A stretch of 6,574 nt of DNA from Lachnospiraceae bacterium (GTDB lineage Bacteria; Bacillota; Clostridia; Lachnospirales; Lachnospiraceae): NCBI GenBank assembly GCA_900770325.1, contig CAAGKE010000210.1, positions 1 through 6,574 on the forward strand. The letters are read 5' to 3'. The notes under the pieces were generated by a model, which made no database searches, was not told the origin of the DNA, and was given only the letters and a program-made list of their open reading frames with translations. Position numbers and translations under genes: made by a program. This document shows positions 1 to 6,331 of this stretch, one piece after another. How positions within the stretch are numbered: position 1 is the stretch's first letter; each line of letters begins with the position of its first letter.

Positions 1-3000
1 GATCTGGAAAAAGAAGCTGCTGAGATGAAGAAGATGCTGAAGGATTCTACCGGTCAGAAAAAAGCCAGAATCATCAAGCGTCTGGAGGTAGTAGAGGCTT
101 TCCGTGAATCAGGAAACCGTCCGGAGTGGATGGTGATGACCGTTATTCCGGTTATTCCTCCTGATCTGCGGCCTATGGTACAGCTGGACGGAGGACGTTT
201 TGCCACTTCCGACCTGAATGACCTGTATCGTCGTATCATTAACAGAAATAACCGTCTGAAGCGTCTGCTTGAGCTGGGCGCTCCGGATATTATTGTAAGA
301 AATGAAAAGAGAATGCTGCAGGAAGCTGTGGATGCGCTGATCGATAACGGCCGCCGCGGACGTCCTGTGACCGGTCCGGGCAACCGTGCGCTGAAGTCTC
401 TTTCCGATATGCTCAAAGGTAAATCTGGACGTTTCCGTCAGAATCTGCTGGGTAAGCGTGTTGACTATTCGGGACGTTCCGTTATCGTGGTGGGACCGGA
501 GCTGAAGATCTATCAGTGCGGTCTTCCCAAGGAGATGGCCATCGAGCTGTTCAAGCCCTTTGTTATGAAGGAGCTGGTGGCGAACGGCACCTCCCACAAT
601 ATTAAAAATGCAAAGAAGATGGTGGAAAGGCTGCAGCCGGAGGTTTGGGATGTACTGGAAGAAGTAATCAAAGAGCATCCGGTTATGCTGAACCGTGCTC
701 CTACGCTGCATCGTCTGGGTATCCAGGCATTTGAACCGATTCTGGTAGAAGGTAAAGCAATCAAGCTGCATCCGCTGGTTTGTACCGCATTTAATGCCGA
801 TTTTGATGGTGACCAGATGGCTGTACATCTTCCACTGTCAGTGGAAGCTCAGGCAGAATGCCGCTTTATGCTGCTTTCTCCCAATAACCTTCTGAAACCT
901 TCCGATGGAGGTCCGGTGGCGGTGCCTTCTCAGGATATGGTGCTTGGTATTTACTATCTGACGCAGGAAAGACCTGGCGCAATCGGCGAGGGCGGTATTT
1001 TCAAGAGTGTAAACGAAGCAATTCTGGCTTATGAAAATAAAGCGCTGACCCTTCAGTCCAAAATCAAAGTGCGGATGAGCAAGAAAAATCCGGACGGCAG
1101 CGTAATGTATGGTATTGTAGAATCTACGTTGGGACGTTTCCTGTTCAATGAGATTCTGCCTCAGGATCTGGGCTTTGTGGATCGTTCTGTTCCGGGAAAT
1201 GAGCTGAAGCTGGAAGTGGATTTCCATGTGGGCAAAAAGGGCCTGAAGCAGATTCTGGAAAAAGTAATCAATACCCACGGGGCTACCAAGACGGCCGAAG
1301 TGCTGGATAATATCAAGTCCATGGGTTATAAATACTCCACAAGAGCGGCTATGACCGTATCGATCTCCGATATGACGGTGCCGCCTCAGAAGCCTCAGAT
1401 GATTCAGGAGGCGCAGGATACGGTGGATAAGATCACCCGTAACTATAAGCGCGGTCTGATCACAGAGGAAGAGCGTTATAAGGAAGTAGTAGAAACCTGG
1501 AAAGAAACGGATGATAAGCTGACCAAGGCACTGCTGAGCGGTCTGGATAAGTATAACAACATCTTCATGATGGCGGATTCAGGTGCCCGTGGTTCTGATA
1601 AACAGATCAAACAGCTGGCAGGTATGCGTGGATTGATGGCAGATACCACCGGTCACACCATCGAGCTGCCGATCAAGTCCAATTTCCGTGAGGGTCTGGA
1701 TGTACTGGAATATTTCATGTCCGCTCATGGTGCCCGTAAGGGTCTGTCTGATACGGCGCTGCGTACAGCTGACTCCGGTTACCTGACCAGACGAATGGTT
1801 GATGTATCTCAGGATCTGATCATCCGTGAGATCGACTGCGCAGAAGGAAAAGACGAGATCCCGGGTATGTACGTCAAAGAATTTACAGACGGAAAAGAGG
1901 AGATCGAAAGCCTTCAGGAAAGAATTACCGGCCGGTTCTCCTGCGAGACTATCCGGGACAAGGACGGAGAAGTAATCGTGGAAGCTAATCACATGATCAC
2001 ACCGAAACGTGCGGCACGGATCATGAAGGATGGTGTAGACGCTCAGGGCGAGCCGTTCAAGAAGATCAAGATCCGTACGATCCTGACCTGTAAGTCCAGA
2101 ATCGGTATCTGTGCGAAATGCTATGGTTCCAACATGGCTACCGGTGAGCCGGTACAGGTGGGAGAGTCTGTAGGTATTATTGCAGCTCAGTCCATCGGTG
2201 AGCCGGGTACACAGCTGACCATGCGTACCTTCCATACCGGCGGTGTGGCCGGCGGCGATATTACACAGGGTCTTCCCCGTGTAGAAGAGTTGTTTGAGGC
2301 ACGTAAGCCGAAGGGTCTTGCTATTATCACTGAGATCCCGGGACGTGTGGAGATCAAGGATACCAAGAAGAAACGTGAGATTACCATAACCAATGAGGAA
2401 AATGGTGATGCAAAGACCTACCTGATTCCTTACGGTTCCAGAATTAAGGTTCTGGACGGTACCTATCTGGAGGCCGGTGACGAGCTGACAGAAGGTAGTG
2501 TGAACCCCCACGATATTCTGAAGATCAAAGGTGTAAATGCCGTGCAGGATTACATGCTCCGTGAGGTACAGCGTGTATACCGTCTGCAGGGTGTGGAAAT
2601 CAGTGATAAGCACATTGAAGTACTGGTTCGCCAGATGCTGAAGAAAGTCCGCATTGAGGACAGCGGCGACACTGATCTGCTTCCGGGAATTCTGGTGGAT
2701 AATCTGGAGCTGGAAGATATCAATGAAAAGATGATCGCAGAGGGCAAGCAGCCTGCGGAAGGCAAGCAGATCATGCTTGGTATTACCAAGGCATCTCTTG
2801 CTACCAATTCCTTCCTGTCAGCAGCATCCTTCCAGGAGACCACAAAGGTTCTGACAGAAGCGGCGATTAAGGGTAAGGTAGATCCGCTGATCGGTCTGAA
2901 GGAAAACGTAATCATTGGTAAGCTGATTCCTGCAGGTACCGGTATGAAGCGTTACCGCAACGTACGCATCAGCAGCGACGAGGAAAAGGTGGAACTGGAC

Positions 3001-3165
3001 GAGGATCAGCTTCTGGATGAAGATGATATCATCGATTTTGATGAAGCGGATGAAGCTGCAGAAGATGCAGATATGGAAGATACGGCTGCAGAAGAAGCGT
3101 TATCTGAAGAAGAGGAAGTTTCCGAAGAAGAAGCTTCTGAGGGAGAAGAAGAGCCTCTGGAGTAG
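1..3165 (+). CDS. rpoC: RNA polymerase subunit beta' (5'-truncated by the window edge)
   Basis: Catalytic largest subunit of DNA-dependent RNA polymerase; with beta it forms the active-site cleft. The reading frame is open from base 1 and ends with TAG at 3163-3165, giving 1054 residues. By E. coli numbering about 193 N-terminal residues, including the first zinc site, lie outside the window. Visible landmarks, in fragment numbering: the Mg-binding motif NADFDGD at 265-271 with Asp267, 269 and 271; the conserved GLSDTALRTADSGYLTRR stretch from 581; the second zinc site, Cys613, Cys697, Cys704 and Cys707 (the last three spaced C-x6-C-x2-C); and the trigger loop with MRTFHTGG at 741-748, where His745 corresponds to E. 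coli His936. The conserved core ends near RYRNVRI (984-990). A 64-residue tail follows with 35 Asp/Glu and one Lys. A terminator lies downstream. The identification is secure; only the role of the tail is unknown. Confidence 0.98.
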   Translation, partial: DLEKEAAEMKKMLKDSTGQKKARIIKRLEVVEAFRESGNRPEWMVMTVIPVIPPDLRPMVQLDGGRFATSDLNDLYRRIINRNNRLKRLLELGAPDIIVRNEKRMLQEAVDALIDNGRRGRPVTGPGNRALKSLSDMLKGKSGRFRQNLLGKRVDYSGRSVIVVGPELKIYQCGLPKEMAIELFKPFVMKELVANGTSHNIKNAKKMVERLQPEVWDVLEEVIKEHPVMLNRAPTLHRLGIQAFEPILVEGKAIKLHPLVCTAFNADFDGDQMAVHLPLSVEAQAECRFMLLSPNNLLKPSDGGPVAVPSQDMVLGIYYLTQERPGAIGEGGIFKSVNEAILAYENKALTLQSKIKVRMSKKNPDGSVMYGIVESTLGRFLFNEILPQDLGFVDRSVPGNELKLEVDFHVGKKGLKQILEKVINTHGATKTAEVLDNIKSMGYKYSTRAAMTVSISDMTVPPQKPQMIQEAQDTVDKITRNYKRGLITEEERYKEVVETWKETDDKLTKALLSGLDKYNNIFMMADSGARGSDKQIKQLAGMRGLMADTTGHTIELPIKSNFREGLDVLEYFMSAHGARKGLSDTALRTADSGYLTRRMVDVSQDLIIREIDCAEGKDEIPGMYVKEFTDGKEEIESLQERITGRFSCETIRDKDGEVIVEANHMITPKRAARIMKDGVDAQGEPFKKIKIRTILTCKSRIGICAKCYGSNMATGEPVQVGESVGIIAAQSIGEPGTQLTMRTFHTGGVAGGDITQGLPRVEELFEARKPKGLAIITEIPGRVEIKDTKKKREITITNEENGDAKTYLIPYGSRIKVLDGTYLEAGDELTEGSVNPHDILKIKGVNAVQDYMLREVQRVYRLQGVEISDKHIEVLVRQMLKKVRIEDSGDTDLLPGILVDNLELEDINEKMIAEGKQPAEGKQIMLGITKASLATNSFLSAASFQETTKVLTEAAIKGKVDPLIGLKENVIIGKLIPAGTGMKRYRNVRISSDEEKVELDEDQLLDEDDIIDFDEADEAAEDADMEDTAAEEALSEEEEVSEEEASEGEEEPLE

Positions 3166-3239
3166 TTCAAAAATCCCGGAAATGCTTTTGTGGTTATAGT
3201 TTAGAAAAGATACAGTTATAGATTGAGAAATAAAAACTG

Positions 3240-3290
3240 GCGGCTGCCTGTAACAGAAACAGTTACGGGCAGCCGCTTTTCATTTTTTTT
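3240..3290. terminator. Intrinsic terminator, probably bidirectional, between rpoC and the VanZ-family gene
   Basis: A 15-bp stem (3240-3254 pairing with 3262-3276) contains a single T-G wobble and closes a 7-base loop (3255-3261). On the + strand it is followed by TTTT, CA and eight T (3277-3290), which suits the end of rpoC. Read from the other strand, the run of A at 3232-3236 becomes a T tract after the same hairpin, so it can also terminate the convergent gene that ends at 3308. The rest of 3166-3307 holds nothing else I can support. Confidence 0.92.
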
Positions 3291-3307
3291 CTAAGATTAT
3301 TTTTTAA

Positions 3308-4501
3308 CTATTTTTTTCGCTTCAGCAGATGAGCCAATGGCATGTCATCCGACAGTTCGTCAGAGGATTCGTCCGGATTTCGGGACATGCCCATATACTG
3401 AGGAGTCTGTGGCTGATACGGATAGGGCTGACCTGCCGGACCATAATAGCCATTGCCTGGATCGTTTGGGTAAGGACCATTGCCCTGAAATCCCGGATCA
3501 TTAGGATAGGAGCCATTGCCCTGAAATCCCGAATCATTAGGATAAGGGCTATTGTTCTGAAATCCCGGATCACTCGGATAAGGACCATTGTTCTGAAATC
3601 CCGGACCATTAGGATAGGAGCTATTGCTCTGAAATCCCGGATCACTCTGATAAGGACCATTGTTCTGAAATCCCGGATCATTAGGATAGGAGCTATTGCT
3701 CTGAAATACTGGATCATTAGGATAGGGGCCATTGCCCTGAAATCCCGGATCGTTTGGATAAGAGCCATTGTTCTGGTAACCGGGATCGCCCGGATAGGGG
3801 CCATGATATCCGTCACCCGGATTATTCTGATAAACCGGACCGGTATAAGGGCCACGATACCCGTTGCCAGGAGCATTGGAATAAGAACCGCTCTGGTATC
3901 CATTGTAATACCCGCCGGACATATTTGGATCACCATTGTATGGGGGATCATTCTTTAAATCCTGCTGTTTTAAACGTTTCTTTTCTTTACGGGAAAGCTT
4001 TCCTTCTTTTTTAATCGGGCGGAAGATGGTCATACGTCCGGTCCAGCCGATGATTCTTACAATAATGATTCCAAGAAAGACACCGAAGCTATCGATCCCC
4101 ACGTCCTTCATAGAAGGCGACCGCCCGCTGACAAAGGATTGGTGGTACTCATCGCCGCAGGCAAAGGCAATACACAGTCCTCCGGCCAGGAGCATAAGAA
4201 GAAATCCATGAAGCCCGTAAACATAAAGCGGGAAGGAAACAGCAATGGCCAGCAAAAAATATTCTGTCATATGCGCAAGCTTCCGCGTCACACCATTTAT
4301 TTTGGTCGCATAGTAGGAAATCTGATAGTTATCCAGTCCCATATCAAATACCTGATCCGCTGCTTCTACTATAACACAGCTTGCCTTGTAGCTGACAGAG
4401 GAGGAAAGCTCGCCCTCCTGGGCAGAAAAGGAATAGATCATGTACATTAACAAAAGTGCAGGTATAAAGGATAAGGGTTTTAAAAATGTTCTGATATGCA
4501 T
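3308..4501 (-). CDS. VanZ-family membrane protein with a Tyr/Pro/Asn-rich repeat tail
   Basis: 397 residues from the ATG at 4501. I chose this start over the upstream in-frame TTG at 4522 because GGAGGTGAT sits just before the ATG. The N-terminal ~155 residues carry VanZ-family hallmarks: a hydrophobic segment at about 10-25 running into FSAQ (25-28), RKLAHMTEY (73-81), and DEYHQSFVSGR followed by DVGIDSFG (117-140). Further membrane segments lie near 81-97, 98-115 and 138-153. A basic linker (161-183, rich in Lys/Arg) follows the last one. Residues ~190-355 are low-complexity Gly/Pro/Asn/Tyr sequence with 12-residue repeats such as YPNDPGFQGNGP. The end is acidic and then basic (LLKRKK). VanZ itself gives low-level teicoplanin resistance in enterococci, but most family members have no known function, and resistance should not be assumed here. 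The gene is convergent with rpoC and divergent from rpsL, so it is probably transcribed alone. The tail is long for this family, which usually ends soon after the membrane domain. Confidence 0.88.
   Translation of the reverse strand: MHIRTFLKPLSFIPALLLMYMIYSFSAQEGELSSSVSYKASCVIVEAADQVFDMGLDNYQISYYATKINGVTRKLAHMTEYFLLAIAVSFPLYVYGLHGFLLMLLAGGLCIAFACGDEYHQSFVSGRSPSMKDVGIDSFGVFLGIIIVRIIGWTGRMTIFRPIKKEGKLSRKEKKRLKQQDLKNDPPYNGDPNMSGGYYNGYQSGSYSNAPGNGYRGPYTGPVYQNNPGDGYHGPYPGDPGYQNNGSYPNDPGFQGNGPYPNDPVFQSNSSYPNDPGFQNNGPYQSDPGFQSNSSYPNGPGFQNNGPYPSDPGFQNNSPYPNDSGFQGNGSYPNDPGFQGNGPYPNDPGNGYYGPAGQPYPYQPQTPQYMGMSRNPDESSDELSDDMPLAHLLKRKK
3438..3797 (-). repeat. 36-bp tandem repeat, nine clear units plus one degenerate, inside the VanZ-family gene
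   Basis: Units begin at 3474, 3510, 3546, 3582, 3618, 3654, 3690, 3726 and 3762, exactly 36 bp apart. A diverged unit occupies 3438-3473, and decayed versions continue on the other side beyond 3797. On the + strand the shared core reads roughly attgNNctgaaatcccggat. Each unit encodes 12 residues with the pattern Y-P-[N/S]-D-P-G-F-Q-x-N-[G/S]-[P/S]. A 72-bp higher-order block is visible: 3582-3617 and 3654-3689 differ at one base, and their neighbours 3618-3653 and 3690-3725 share the opening gagctattgctctgaaat. Because 36 is a multiple of three, gain or loss of units keeps the frame. The same property keeps other frames open across the array and creates long spurious ORFs. Confidence 0.95.
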
Positions 4502-4504
4502 TTC

Positions 4505-4513
4505 ATCACCTCC
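4505..4513 (-). promoter_or_regulatory. Ribosome binding site that fixes the VanZ-family start
   Basis: Read on the minus strand the sequence is GGAGGTGAT, a near-perfect match to the anti-Shine-Dalgarno sequence, with GGAGG seven bases before the ATG at 4501. It lies inside the longer reading frame that would begin at TTG 4522, which argues against that longer start. Confidence 0.85.
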
Positions 4514-4524
4514 GTTTGCCAATT

Positions 4525-4553
4525 ATCTTAGCATTACTGGAAAGCAAAGTCCA
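4525..4553 (-). promoter_or_regulatory. Candidate promoter of the VanZ-family gene
   Basis: On the minus strand a TGGACT (-35, 4548-4553) and TAAGAT (-10, 4525-4530) are 17 bp apart, each matching consensus at four of six positions. A TG extension (TGC) sits directly before the -10. The implied leader would be only about 17 bases. A competing better -10 (TATAAT, 4567-4572 on the minus strand) has no recognisable -35. The true start site cannot be chosen from sequence alone. Confidence 0.35.
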
Positions 4554-4578
4554 GTATCTTCACAAAATTATAAGATTT

Positions 4579-4740
4579 CACGGCAACGCTTCGTTACTGT
4601 TCACGTGCATCCCCAGGATGACGTTTCGAAGCAGACGTACATCTCACGGAAACGGGACAACGCTTCATATCGTTGCCGCGTGTATATCGGGGACAATGTA
4701 TCGAAACAGACGCATAGCTTACAGAAGCAGGACAAGGTTG
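4579..4740. repeat. Degenerate 75-bp direct repeat in the intergenic region upstream of rpsL
   Basis: The segment 4604-4660 aligns without gaps to 4679-4735 at an offset of 75 bp, with about 40 of 57 bases identical. The best-kept core is tcgaaNcagacg (4626 and 4701 onward), and a shared caacgcttc lies at 4584 and, with a one-base shift, at 4658. The 75-bp period equals 25 codons and both strands have open frames here. However, the 17 mismatches fall 5, 6 and 6 on the three codon positions of the open + frame, no usable start with a ribosome site is present, and the frame upstream runs antisense into the VanZ-family gene. I read it as non-coding repeat or remnant DNA. Together with the two promoters, this accounts for the 490-base gap between genes. 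Confidence 0.65.
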
Positions 4741-4835
4741 AACAGCAGCTTCTACAGGCTTCGGAATGGACTGTAAAATAGTGGTAAAATGGCGGAAAAA
4801 CTCCGGCGAAATGTCCGAAAAACAAAGAAAAAGCC

Positions 4836-4864
4836 TTGACAAGGGAAAATATGCCCCGTATAAT
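4836..4864 (+). promoter_or_regulatory. Consensus sigma-A promoter for rpsL and the str operon
   Basis: TTGACA (4836-4841) and TATAAT (4859-4864) are both perfect consensus hexamers separated by the optimal 17 bp. The upstream stretch 4816-4833 is A-rich, resembling an UP element. The expected transcription start is near 4871, leaving a leader of about 120 bases before rpsL. This fits very strong expression of ribosomal protein genes and shows that the operon does not depend on read-through from rpoC. Confidence 0.93.
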
Positions 4865-4870
4865 ATGGTG

Positions 4871-4991
4871 GTGTGCGAGAAAACACATTTTTTTTTCAGT
4901 GCACTTCTTTCCTATATAATATTATGGAAAAGAAAAGGATGCAACCACAGGATGAGCGTTTTGCTCGAAAAAATCAGGAGGTGAAAGAAGA
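4871..4991 (+). promoter_or_regulatory. rpsL 5' leader with ribosome binding site
   Basis: The predicted leader begins with a short tgtg/caca hairpin (4872-4875 with 4884-4887) followed at once by nine T (4888-4896). The stem is too weak to call a terminator. A second -10-like TATAAT at 4915-4920 lacks a -35. A small gagc/gctc hairpin lies at 4954-4966. The Shine-Dalgarno site AGGAGGTG is at 4976-4983, about ten bases before the ATG at 4992. I recognise no known riboswitch or ribosomal-protein leader motif. Confidence 0.5.
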
Positions 4992-5414
4992 ATGCCAACA
5001 TTTAACCAGTTAGTAAGAAAAGGCAGACAGACATCTGTAAAGAAATCTACTGCTCCGGCACTCCAGAAAGGATTTAACTCTCTGAAGAAGAAAGCCACCG
5101 ATACATCTGCTCCGCAGAAGAGAGGTGTGTGCACCGCAGTAAAGACTGCTACGCCGAAGAAGCCGAACTCAGCTCTTAGAAAGATCGCCAGAGTACGTCT
5201 GTCAAACGGTATCGAAGTAACCAGCTATATTCCGGGTGAAGGACACAACCTGCAGGAGCACAGCGTAGTGCTGATCCGCGGCGGCCGTGTTAAGGACCTT
5301 CCGGGTACCAGATATCATATCGTTAGAGGTACTCTTGATACAGCAGGTGTTGCCAAGAGAAGACAGGCCCGTTCCAAATACGGTGCTAAGAGACCGAAAG
5401 ACGCTAAGAAATAA
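4992..5414 (+). CDS. rpsL: 30S ribosomal protein S12
   Basis: Small-subunit protein at the decoding centre, needed for tRNA selection accuracy and the main site of streptomycin-resistance mutations. The 140 residues match S12 end to end: MPTFNQLVRKGRQ at the start, PQKRGVCTAV, TPKKPNSALRK (54-64), EGHNLQEHSVVLIRGGRVKD and ARSKYGAKRPK at the end. Relative to E. coli there is a 13-residue insertion at about 27-40, as is normal in Firmicutes. With that offset, Lys56 equals E. coli Lys43, Lys101 equals Lys88 and Pro104 equals Pro91. All are wild type, so no S12-based streptomycin resistance is indicated. Asp102 corresponds to the residue that is methylthiolated in E. coli. First gene of the str operon, followed by rpsG and fusA; the L7Ae-type gene found between rpoC and rpsL in Bacillus is absent. 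Confidence 0.99.
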   Translation: MPTFNQLVRKGRQTSVKKSTAPALQKGFNSLKKKATDTSAPQKRGVCTAVKTATPKKPNSALRKIARVRLSNGIEVTSYIPGEGHNLQEHSVVLIRGGRVKDLPGTRYHIVRGTLDTAGVAKRRQARSKYGAKRPKDAKK

Positions 5415-5664
5415 TTCCCGTCAGGAAATCATTTTGAAGTAAGCAGTCTGCATAGAAGATGCGGACGCACAGTTAAAAATTAGTATCACAAACAGAACTA
5501 TATAGTTGCGTTATATAATGAAGGAATTCGTATTCACCAGGTGGTTGCAGGTTAATATAGAAGTCCTTTCGCACGAAACGCAGATGTAGAACGACACATG
5601 TGAGTACCGATGATTTAATGCAGGATAAGCGATTATCCAACTACTAATTAAGGAGGGAAGTAAC
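5415..5664 (+). promoter_or_regulatory. 250-base rpsL-rpsG spacer with hairpins, possibly regulatory
   Basis: No gene is visible. Supported structures are an 8-bp hairpin at 5446-5466 (one G-T wobble, 5-base loop, no T tract, so not a terminator), a perfect 12-bp palindrome at 5496-5507 (aactatatagtt), and a 6-bp hairpin ggataa/ttatcc at 5623-5638 closed by a GCGA tetraloop about 12 bases before the rpsG ribosome site. A longer-range pairing of tgcgtt (5507-5512) with aacgca (5577-5582) is possible. A TATAAT at 5514-5519 has no convincing -35. In E. coli S7 regulates its operon by binding the rpsL-rpsG intercistronic RNA; that the same holds here is inference from position only. Confidence 0.4.
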
Positions 5665-6135
5665 GTGCCACGTAAAGGACATACTCAGAAAAGAGACGTA
5701 TTGGCAGATCCGGTATACAACAATAAAGTGGTAACCAAGCTTATCAATAACATCATGTTAGATGGTAAGAAGGGTGTTGCTCAGAAGATCGTATACGGTG
5801 CATTTGCCAGAATGGAAGAAAAAGCCGGAAAACCGGCAATTGAAGTATTTGAAGAGGCTATGAACAACATCATGCCTGTTCTGGAGGTAAAAGCAAGACG
5901 TGTCGGTGGTGCCACTTATCAGGTACCTATCGAAGTAAAGCCGGACAGACGTCAGGCACTGGCTCTTCGCTGGATTACTCTGTACTCCCGTAAGAGAGGC
6001 GAGAAGACCATGGAAGAAAGACTGGCTAACGAACTTCTGGATGCATCCAACAATACCGGCGCATCTGTAAAGAAGAAAGAAGATATGCACAAGATGGCAG
6101 AGGCAAACAAAGCATTTGCGCACTATCGTTTCTAG
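5665..6135 (+). CDS. rpsG: 30S ribosomal protein S7
   Basis: Primary rRNA-binding protein that nucleates assembly of the 30S head and contacts the E-site tRNA. The 156 residues are the usual length for bacterial S7. Characteristic segments are MPRKGHTQKRDVLADPVY at the start, KLINNIMLDGKK, EVKARRVGGATYQVPIEV (74-91), RRQALALRWI and GASVKKKEDMHKMAEANKAFAHYR at the end. The start is GTG at 5665, supported by AGGAGGG at 5651-5657 seven bases upstream and by the conserved PRKG beginning. It is the second str-operon gene; a repeat element begins two bases after its stop codon, and no terminator separates it from fusA. Confidence 0.99.
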   Translation: MPRKGHTQKRDVLADPVYNNKVVTKLINNIMLDGKKGVAQKIVYGAFARMEEKAGKPAIEVFEEAMNNIMPVLEVKARRVGGATYQVPIEVKPDRRQALALRWITLYSRKRGEKTMEERLANELLDASNNTGASVKKKEDMHKMAEANKAFAHYRF

Positions 6136-6136
6136 G

Positions 6137-6174
6137 CCGGAAGCACTTAGCGAAAGCAAGCTGAAAAGCGCAGC
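6137..6174 (+). repeat. 38-bp direct repeat, copy 1
   Basis: It begins ccggaagcacttagcg and ends aaaagcgcagc. It starts two bases after the rpsG stop codon. Copy 1 is followed by ttgagg, which completes the 7-bp hairpin. Confidence 0.95.
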
Positions 6175-6252
6175 TTGAGGTTAGTGCGAGGCCGTTCGCG
6201 AACCTTAACGAGAACGAGCAAAGCGAGGTCGAGTTTAGTTGAGCGAACATAC

Positions 6253-6290
6253 CCGGAAGCACTTAGCGAAAGCAAGCTGAAAAGCGCAGC
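6253..6290 (+). repeat. 38-bp direct repeat, copy 2
   Basis: Identical to 6137-6174 over all 38 bases. It is followed by gtaaaacgtt, so the hairpin formed by copy 1 with its flank is not completed here; identity stops exactly at 6290. It lies 41 bases before the fusA start. Confidence 0.95.
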
Positions 6291-6331
6291 GTAAAACGTT
6301 ATCTGTTTAGGCTTAAATTGAGGAGGAAAAA

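Larger units (their letters stand above)
6137..6290 (+). repeat. Structured repeat element with two perfect 38-bp direct repeats between rpsG and fusA
   Basis: The 38 bases at 6137-6174 recur without change at 6253-6290, 116 bp apart, flanking a 78-bp spacer (6175-6252). The first copy plus adjoining spacer folds into a perfect 7-bp hairpin, caagctg/cagcttg (6157-6163 with 6171-6177, 7-base loop), nested within gcact/agtgc (6143-6147 with 6183-6187). The spacer adds aggtt/aacct (6178-6182 with 6201-6205) around the palindrome ttcgcgaa (6195-6202). A TTAG-then-GCGA pattern recurs at 6148, 6181, 6235 and 6264. There is no T tract and no supportable ORF. It looks like an intergenic repeat of REP/MITE-like character or a structured RNA segment of the str mRNA; I cannot name a family. 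Confidence 0.8.

Noticed and set aside
1..5. GATCT at the left edge, which equals the last bases of the Illumina adapter ending CCGATCT
   Set aside because: Five bases are too few, and the encoded Asp-Leu fits the RpoC family at this position (IDxxKE in relatives), so it is probably native; adapter origin cannot be fully excluded.
3017..3199. 60-residue + strand ORF overlapping the rpoC end
   Set aside because: A shadow of the acidic GAA/GAT-rich tail codons, giving a Lys/Met-rich sequence without a ribosome site.
3322..3958. Long open frames in other frames over the VanZ-family repeats, including a 209-residue frame on each strand
   Set aside because: They exist because a 36-bp unit without stops keeps all its frames open. 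The VanZ-domain frame has family motifs and a strong ribosome site; the others have neither.
4440..4781. 113-residue + strand ORF containing the two DxVSKQT repeats
   Set aside because: Its ATG lies antisense inside the VanZ-family gene without a ribosome site, and differences between its repeat copies show no codon-position bias.
4594..4888. Two minus-strand ORFs of 82 and 95 residues upstream of rpsL
   Set aside because: They overlap the consensus rpsL promoter, overlap each other in different frames, and lack convincing ribosome sites or recognisable motifs.
5446..5466. Terminator after rpsL
   Set aside because: The 8-bp hairpin has no T tract after it, and the operon evidently continues into rpsG.
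6137..6290. CRISPR array
   Set aside because: Only two repeats with one 78-bp spacer that is itself structured; there is no third repeat and no cas gene in view.
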